Source of the DNA: Castor canadensis
Lineage: Eukaryota; Chordata; Mammalia; Rodentia; Castoridae
Assembly: GCF_047511655.1 (NCBI RefSeq)
Contig: NC_133398.1
Location: forward strand, 44,769,638-44,833,637
Direction: 5' to 3'
DNA: 64,000 nt
A program made the translations under genes and the position numbers. Positions within the stretch are counted from its first letter, which is position 1; each line of letters opens with the position of its first letter. The notes beneath the pieces were generated by a model, which was not told where the DNA came from, did not search any database, and saw nothing but the letters and a program-made list of their open reading frames with translations. Positions 61,901 through 64,000 of the stretch are shown one piece after another.

Positions 61901-62361
61901 AAGAGGATAGGAAAAAAGTATATATTGAAATGGCTCATCTTTCTGCAGGTCTTTCATTTGAAACCTGGTTTATCTCTCAGGAGTACTTTCCTTGCACAGT
62001 TTCTGCTTGTCCTTCACAGAAAAGCCTTGACACTGATAAAATATATAGAAGATGATACGTGAGTAAAACTCCTCTACAGAAGAAAACCTTTCTACATTAT
62101 GGTGTTTTTGTTGTTGTTGTTCCCTTGGACGTTGCCTATTTTATAATGTTCATTTGTTTTTCCATTATTTGTAGGCAAAAAGGAAAAAAGCCCTTTAAAT
62201 CTCTTCGGAACCTGAAGATAGACCTCGACTTAACAGCAGAGGGCGATCTTAACATAATAATGGCACTAGCTGAGAAAATTAAACCAGGCCTACACTCTTT
62301 TATCTTTGCAAGACCTTTGTACACTAGTGTGCAAGAACGAGACGTTCTAATGACTTTTTAA
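27351..62361 (+). CDS. C9orf72: C9orf72 orthologue, complete coding region (10 coding exons, 481 aa)
   Basis: The spliced exons 27351-27794, 28884-28943, 42307-42402, 43175-43239, 44614-44686, 46393-46509, 51312-51547, 60925-60982, 61949-62058 and 62175-62361 give 1,446 bases, 481 codons plus TAA. The product starts [14 protein letters not shown] and ends [11 protein letters not shown], as in human C9orf72 from memory, with only scattered substitutions (Glu22, Arg178, and Ala-Arg-Pro-Leu near the C terminus for human Gly-Arg-Pro-Phe). Every intron is GT-AG and phases are consistent. The family is a longin-uDENN/cDENN/dDENN protein that forms a cytosolic and lysosomal complex with SMCR8 and WDR41, with roles in autophagy, lysosome function and small-GTPase (ARF/RAB) regulation. 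In human, an intronic GGGGCC expansion between exons 1a and 1b causes ALS/FTD. Nothing suggests a pseudogene: introns are present, there are no frameshifts, and the promoter is intact. Confidence 0.98.
27795..28883. other. intron 2
   Basis: A 1,089-base AT-rich intron; no repeat that I recognise. Confidence 0.6.
28884..28943 (+). CDS. C9orf72: C9orf72 exon 3, residues 149-168
   Basis: Sixty bases encode [20 protein letters not shown], flanked by ttgcttag and gtaaag. Phase 0 on both sides, same size as human exon 3. Confidence 0.97.
28944..29874. other. start of intron 3, no feature seen
   Basis: AT-rich, apparently unique. The frame at 29155-29343 is chance. Confidence 0.5.
29875..29966 (+). 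mobile_element. ID-like SINE, plus strand, diverged
   Basis: gaggggctgggtgcaaagct, tagtggcagagtaaatacct, and an A-rich tail after cctcagcaccaaaaa. Confidence 0.65.
30116..30201 (+). mobile_element. ID-like SINE, plus strand
   Basis: gggcttgaggtgtggctcaa, tagagtaccttcctagcaag, gagttcaaatactaga and a run of A. Confidence 0.8.
30202..30909. other. intron 3, no feature seen
   Basis: AT-rich; nothing recognisable. Confidence 0.5.
30918..32159 (-). mobile_element. older L1, 3' part, minus strand (host of nested insertion)
   Basis: The minus strand carries the L1 3' UTR (30918 to about 31600) and the ORF2 C-terminal region up to 32159. The element resumes at 39265. Its left edge shows tcaacaat at 30910-30917, matched by tcaacaat at 41164-41171, a likely target-site duplication. 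Confidence 0.9.
34440..34811 (-). pseudogene. L1 ORF2 reverse-transcriptase remnant
   Basis: A 123-codon frame starts [20 protein letters not shown] and includes [19 protein letters not shown], which is RT block A with its catalytic Asp. It is broken before the FADD block by frameshifts. Confidence 0.85.
36238..36570 (-). pseudogene. L1 ORF2 endonuclease-domain remnant
   Basis: A 110-codon frame includes [20 protein letters not shown] then [16 protein letters not shown], the apurinic-endonuclease-like N terminus of L1 ORF2p. The usual catalytic Glu of CLQETH is Asp here. The frame is broken downstream. Confidence 0.8.
36769..37330 (-). pseudogene. L1 ORF1 remnant
   Basis: Frames at 37083-37286 ([20 protein letters not shown], a coiled-coil-like part) and 36769-37107 ([39 protein letters not shown], the RNA-binding and C-terminal part) are the two halves of an L1 ORF1 protein split by a frameshift. 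Confidence 0.8.
39265..40130 (-). mobile_element. older L1, 5'-ward part, minus strand (includes duplication copy 1)
   Basis: Continuation of the element at 30918-32159: ORF2 in antisense, including [20 protein letters not shown] on the minus strand near 39960. From 39997 it belongs to the first copy of a local tandem duplication. Confidence 0.9.
40203..40298 (+). mobile_element. ID-like SINE in duplication copy 1
   Basis: gaggtatggctcaagtggta, gaatgcctgcctagcaagcg, gttcaaaccccagtaccacc and an (AAT)n tail. Twin of the SINE at 41240. Confidence 0.9.
40498..41163 (-). mobile_element. older L1, 5' truncated end, minus strand (copy 2 only)
   Basis: Antisense L1 ORF2 ending at gcttttatc, followed by non-L1 flank tcaacaatgactgtaaa. 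The part before 40498 (from 40364) repeats 39997-40130. Confidence 0.85.
41240..41336 (+). mobile_element. ID-like SINE in duplication copy 2
   Basis: gggttggagatatgagccca, gtggtagagtgcctgcctag, gttcaaatcccagtaacacc and an (AAT)n tail. The flanks are also duplicated, so it was present before the duplication. Confidence 0.9.
41397..42306. other. end of intron 3, no feature seen
   Basis: AT-rich, apparently unique, up to the exon 4 acceptor. The frames at 42028 (+) and 42093 (-) are chance. Confidence 0.5.
42307..42402 (+). CDS. C9orf72: C9orf72 exon 4, residues 169-200
   Basis: Ninety-six bases, [19 protein letters not shown] to PEEID, between acceptor atacag and donor gtaagt. Arg178 (codon cgg) replaces the Gly I recall in human. 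It is separated from exon 3 by a 13.4-kb intron full of L1 sequence. Confidence 0.97.
42582..42677 (-). mobile_element. ID-type SINE, minus strand
   Basis: The reverse complement is ggctggggatatagctcagt, agtagagcagttgcctagca, aggccctgagttccattccc and an A tail. Closer to canonical rodent ID than to the window's ID-like group. In intron 4. Confidence 0.85.
43175..43239 (+). CDS. C9orf72: C9orf72 exon 5, residues 201-221 plus two bases
   Basis: Sixty-five bases, [21 protein letters not shown] plus aa, between ttacaccttag and donor gtaaga at 43240. Splicing makes codon 222 Asn. Without splicing it becomes Lys followed at once by TAA, the short isoform. Confidence 0.97.
43240..43800 (+). other. 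C9orf72: alternative 3' end of the short C9orf72 isoform (222 aa)
   Basis: If the exon 5 donor is not used, the frame reads Leu-Leu-Lys-stop with TAA at 43241-43243, giving 222 residues, the length of the known human short isoform. The first AATAAA I find downstream is at 43795-43800, inside a MIR element. Use of that signal is inference. Confidence 0.55.
43646..43828 (+). mobile_element. MIR SINE, plus strand
   Basis: ccttgggcaagctacctgaa, tctgtgcctccattttctca, aaaatggtaatgataatagt and aaagcacttagagcagtgtc follow the MIR consensus closely. It supplies the AATAAA at 43795. Confidence 0.85.
43829..44076 (+). mobile_element. composite B1-like/ID-like SINE with a CA repeat in its linker
   Basis: 7SL-like half (gacagtggctcacacctgtt, actcaggagatagagatcag), then (CA)n at 43938-43987, then ID-like half (ggactggcaaagtagttcaa to ccagcaccacc) and A tail. 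In intron 5. Confidence 0.88.
43938..43987. repeat. (CA)n microsatellite
   Basis: About 25 CA units with one interruption, located exactly in the A/C-rich linker of the composite SINE. Confidence 0.95.
44614..44686 (+). CDS. C9orf72: C9orf72 exon 6, residues 222-246
   Basis: Seventy-three bases, encoding (N)[20 protein letters not shown] and KVNK, between cctacag and donor gtaatt. Ile replaces one Val of the human CSVVVG stretch. Start of the cDENN core. Confidence 0.97.
44687..46392. other. intron 6
   Basis: 1.7 kb of AT-rich sequence with a short G run at about 45323-45331. No transposon that I recognise. The minus-strand frame at 46185-46574 overlaps exon 7 by chance. Confidence 0.55.
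46393..46509 (+). CDS. C9orf72: C9orf72 exon 7, residues 247-285
   Basis: One hundred and seventeen bases, [19 protein letters not shown] to VQGLLK, between tcttttgtag and donor gtacac. Phase 0 on both sides; Cys/Arg-rich central DENN segment, apparently unchanged from human. Confidence 0.97.
46957..46989. repeat. (TA)n microsatellite
   Basis: Sixteen TA units in intron 7. Confidence 0.95.
47285..47939 (+). mobile_element. old L1, ORF2 region, plus strand (first segment)
   Basis: cattccatctagcatcagga, tcaatctagtattggaagtc and tatggaaccacaaaagaca are L1 ORF2 (RT) landmarks. Broken by many stops. It is interrupted at about 47940 by a MaLR LTR and resumes at 48268. Confidence 0.8.
47940..48267 (+). 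mobile_element. MaLR LTR inserted in the old L1
   Basis: It contains aaggcctcatgtgttgaagg, tagatactttaggaggtgga, agcatgcccttg, gaaactgtgagccaaaataa, the polyadenylation-like aataaa and the end gctaacaca. On each side the L1 reads agaca.ct / agaccct, a possible short target duplication. Confidence 0.75.
48877..48965 (+). mobile_element. ID-like SINE, plus strand
   Basis: ggctggtggagtagctcaag, agagcacctgcctagcaagt, gttcaaaccccagtcctgcc and an A run; very intact. Confidence 0.92.
49243..49336 (+). mobile_element. canonical ID SINE, plus strand
   Basis: gggctggcagtgtagctcag, tggagcgcttgcctagcatg, cccccaggcttaatcccc and tail. This is the classic rodent ID form, distinct from the window's 'gtggctcaagtggtagag' group. 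Confidence 0.88.
50053..50152 (+). mobile_element. canonical ID SINE, plus strand
   Basis: ggtctggggatgtagctcag, agagtgattgcctagtgtgc, ccttgggttcagaccctgg and an A-rich tail. Confidence 0.82.
50153..51029. other. intron 7, no feature seen
   Basis: AT-rich, apparently unique. Confidence 0.5.
51030..51235 (-). mobile_element. composite B1-like/ID-like SINE, minus strand
   Basis: On the minus strand, agctaggtatggtagcacat, ttactcaggaagtggaggca and agaccccatctcaaag form the 7SL-like half. A shortened ID half with a gggttcaatc B box and a tail (tttgtttgtttg) follow. It ends 77 bases before exon 8. Confidence 0.8.
51312..51547 (+). CDS. C9orf72: C9orf72 exon 8, residues 286-363
   Basis: This 236-base exon encodes [19 protein letters not shown] through [20 protein letters not shown] to ESFTPD. 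The acceptor is ctctgatag and the donor is gtatgt. Conservative changes against human cluster here (Phe for Tyr in HEHIYN, Val for Met in EEDMAQ, IIFID for IIYTD). Confidence 0.97.
51755..51860 (+). mobile_element. ancient interspersed repeat, possibly L2/MIR-related
   Basis: tgttgagctcttaggcactt, tactgagtgctggtgttaat then gccccaggacctacattgct resembles the same old repeat motif as 11480-11600. Low certainty. Confidence 0.35.
51861..52984. other. intron 8, mostly featureless
   Basis: AT-rich. A minus-strand ID-like SINE 3' fragment lies at about 52568-52632 (gcagtactagggtttgaact). A bare SINE tail (ccctggtaccaccaaaaaac) is near 51881. No gene. Confidence 0.55.
52985..53120 (-). mobile_element. 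ID-like SINE, minus strand
   Basis: The reverse complement reads gggctgggggcgtggctcaa, gcagtagaacacctgcctaa, ggtcctgagtttgaattccc, with a tail to 52985. About 35 bases of 7SL-like linker precede it. Confidence 0.78.
53180..59227 (-). mobile_element. long L1, minus strand, dead
   Basis: On the minus strand: partial 5' UTR (about 58400-59227), ORF1 remnant (57839-58111, [20 protein letters not shown]), ORF2 fragments (for example 55956-56513 with [20 protein letters not shown], 54771-54974, 54011-54193, 53631-53903) and a 3' UTR to about 53180. It aligns along most of its length with the L1 at 32160-39264 but lacks the 5'-most part with the YY1-like site, so it is 5'-truncated. Many frameshifts. 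Confidence 0.93.
59235..59436 (-). mobile_element. dimeric 7SL-derived SINE, minus strand
   Basis: On the minus strand, gctgggtgtggtggcttgca, cctatgatcccagatagttg and agaccccatctcaactagta form one 7SL-like unit. A second (gccaggtgtggtgttaaaca, cctgtcatcccagccaagc) follows directly. No ID half is attached. Confidence 0.7.
59487..59568 (-). mobile_element. ID-type SINE, minus strand, diverged
   Basis: The reverse complement begins ggggctggagatgttgttag, with agagcatttgttcagcatat and a B box near the left end. Confidence 0.65.
59569..60726. other. intron 8, no gene seen
   Basis: AT-rich. The words ttttggtggtagtgttaatg and ttgagatggcaagaattggt at 60300-60375 are partly repeated at about 60640-60700 (ggggtttagtagctggcaag, aattggaaactatat), a faint local duplication. 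Confidence 0.45.
60727..60786 (-). mobile_element. ID-type SINE fragment, minus strand
   Basis: The reverse complement has gggggtgtagttgagtgata, gactgcatgcttagcataat and cctcagcacc. Confidence 0.65.
60925..60982 (+). CDS. C9orf72: C9orf72 exon 9, residues 364-383
   Basis: Fifty-eight bases, [20 protein letters not shown] (first codon split with exon 8), between tgctttatag and donor gtaaat. It follows a 9.4-kb intron containing the second long L1. Confidence 0.97.
60983..61948. other. intron 9, with a (TTTTG)n run
   Basis: 966 bases, AT-rich. A simple repeat of ttttg units lies at 61246-61281. Otherwise no feature. Confidence 0.65.
61246..61281. repeat. (TTTTG)n microsatellite
   Basis: About seven pentamers in a row. 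Confidence 0.9.
61949..62058 (+). CDS. C9orf72: C9orf72 exon 10, residues 384-419
   Basis: One hundred and ten bases, [20 protein letters not shown] to KYIEDD plus ac, between tctttctgcag and donor gtgagt. His replaces the human Gln in VFQLKPG. Confidence 0.97.
62175..62361 (+). CDS. C9orf72: C9orf72 exon 11 coding part, residues 420-481
   Basis: The acceptor is atttgtag, after a 116-base intron. It encodes [20 protein letters not shown] to [13 protein letters not shown] and TAA at 62359. The dDENN end reads FARPLYTS where human reads FGRPFYTS. The open frame extends left into the short intron, but the splice site and homology set the boundary. Confidence 0.97.
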
Positions 62362-64000
62362 ATATGTGATTGGTTAACTATATTTCATCACAATCACAAT
62401 TGCTGTTAAAGTAGCTCAGTGGTATGGGAAATACCATTTCCCCAGATCATTCCTCCAGGTCCCACTCAGCAATTACAGTTAAAGTTAGTTACACTACAGT
62501 TGTCCCAAGAGGTCTGTACAGGGATGTCAGGTACATTGTTATATGGAATGTCTCTTTTCTTAGATTTTTCTCTTAGGGATTTATGTTTACAATTATAATA
62601 AATACTGTTGCTATCTTTTAAAGATATAATAATATGATATACACTTGACCACAACTGTTTTTTTTTTAAATTTATGATTCATGGTTTACATGTATCAAGG
62701 TGAAACCCGAGTTAGCTTCTACAGATGTGATACTAGTTGATTTTCATATCTTTTGGTGTTCCATGCTATGTGGCATTACTGTAATAGTTTTGCAAACAAC
62801 TGAAAGAGCATTTAAATTTTTTGTTCTGTACAAGAAAGTTAGTTTGAATGCAGGTTAAGTTTTAGGAAAAAGACATTAATCCATTAATCAAGCAGATTTT
62901 TAATTGAACTTGTTAGATCCTATTGTGTAGTCTTAGTCATTAGGATTCAGGCTGTGAAGAAATGTCAAGCTATTGTGTGTAAACCCCAATTAGGGTTTCC
63001 GACAGTCTGTGTTTTTTTGTTTATTGTTGTCCGTATTCTATATAACTGAGCTCTGTCCAAGAAAATACAGGAAATTAGGTTTTGTTCTACTAAGTTGTTG
63101 CCTACTTTTTAAATTCATTTTCATTATTTTTGAGCCAAATTGAAATGTATACCTCCTGTGCCTTTTTTTTTCCCTTGGAAAATATAATTTCTTAGAAGAA
63201 ACTCAGATTTCACCGGTCAGTCATTTCCATCTTGTTTTCCTCTTGTAGAGTCTACTGTGTACCTGTTTTTTAGTCTTTGTTACTCTGAGATTATAAAATA
63301 CACTAGAGAATACCATAATAGATCTTCTTTCAACATCAGAAAACAGATTCCTATCTTCTTCCTCCTTATATTTCTACCCATATTTTTGAAGTGGTTGCCA
63401 GGTTGTCTGCATCACATAAGAACAGCAAGAGAAACTTTACTGAAATGCTATTTTTCTAGGTGCTATTTTGGCAGAACTATTTTAGTCTGTTTCTTTTGTT
63501 TCCTTAATGTGTTTGGACCATTTTGCTGGCTGCAAAACAACTAATTGACATAATTCTGTGCTAGAGTAGTGTTGACATAGGCATATATACAAGCACAAAT
63601 AATTATTTTTATTTAAAACTAGAAGACCAGGAAAGGGAAAATACAAGAAAGGGATAAAAGTTATAGGGTTCTTTGCCCTCACCCACCACATTTAACAAAA
63701 AAGACATGTTCTATTCTGAAAGGTCATAATAGCTTTCACATCATGAATCAGAAAAATGTAGACATCTTAATTTTTAGGCACACGTTGGCCAAGGTGACAG
63801 ACGTACTACGTGTAGGTCAGTCATGAAAATGTATAGATGCCACCTTGTAGTGTCCGTACTCAGCGCTTTTTATACAACAGATTCTTACTGAAGTGCTGGC
63901 TGTTTATTTTCTCTGGCTGGGTTATTGTATTGTTCTATAGAATGTAAGTTGTACAGTAAAATAAGTTATTAAAGCATGTGTAAACATTGTTAATATCTTT
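62362..64000 (+). other. C9orf72: C9orf72 3' UTR (runs to or past the window edge)
   Basis: The AT-rich sequence after the stop has no long SINE or L1 insertion and matches the human 3' UTR in its distal part as I recall it. A polyadenylation signal ATTAAA lies at 63968-63973, so cleavage would be expected close to position 63,990 or, with a later signal, beyond the window. Confidence 0.75.
63968..63973 (+). terminator. C9orf72: polyadenylation signal ATTAAA
   Basis: ATTAAA sits in gttattaaagcatgtgtaaa, a context nearly the same as the human C9orf72 3' end. It is the common variant of AATAAA. The window stops 27 bases later, so a downstream GU-rich element cannot be fully assessed. Confidence 0.55.

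Noticed and set aside
62059..62361. An independent 100-codon ORF
   Set aside because: The first part is intron 10; a good acceptor at 62174 and homology assign 62175-62361 to exon 11.
1..64000. CRISPR arrays, operons, phage or bacterial features
   Set aside because: Intron-rich mammalian sequence; no regularly spaced repeats with unique spacers, no ribosome-binding sites, no compact gene clusters.

Overview
The window is mammalian nuclear DNA carrying the complete C9orf72 orthologue on the + strand. It runs from the CpG-island promoter near 19.86 kb to a 3' UTR that reaches the right edge near 64 kb. The repeat content points to a rodent outside the mouse/rat group: many tRNA-Ala-derived ID-like SINEs, composite SINEs that fuse a 7SL-derived B1-like unit to an ID-like unit (B1-dID type), and L1s of one lineage. 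I favour a castorimorph such as beaver; this is inference from SINE type only.

Layout. 1-19,850 is intergenic sequence upstream of the gene. It holds MIR, MaLR and other LTRs, SINEs and three L1 pieces, one of them an inverted 'twin-primed' insertion. I see no gene there. 19,740-20,960 is a CpG island with exon 1a, a GC-box cluster where the human GGGGCC repeat lies, and exon 1b. Intron 1 carries two Tigger-like DNA transposon fossils, an L1 tail and SINEs. Coding exons 2-11 lie at 27,351-62,361. Their sizes (444 coding, 60, 96, 65, 73, 117, 236, 58, 110, 187 coding) sum to 1,446 bases, which is 481 codons plus stop, the same length as the human long isoform as I recall it. All junctions are GT-AG and the frame is open throughout. 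Reading through the exon 5 donor gives the 222-residue short isoform.

Introns 3 and 8 are swollen by L1s of about 7 kb and 6 kb, both antisense to the gene. In intron 3 the younger L1 sits inside an older one, with a matching 12-base target duplication. The older L1 and its flank were later tandemly duplicated, and one copy lost about 670 bases. Intron 7 holds an old sense L1 split by a MaLR LTR and two SINEs.

The encoded protein is the DENN-type C9orf72 subunit known to act with SMCR8 and WDR41 in autophagy, lysosome and membrane-traffic control. I found no operon, CRISPR array, functional RNA gene or novel multi-gene system. The most interesting local signals are a chain of upstream ORFs whose stops and starts overlap in the exon 1a/exon 2 leader, the absence of any GGGGCC unit at the repeat locus, and the layered rearrangement in intron 3.
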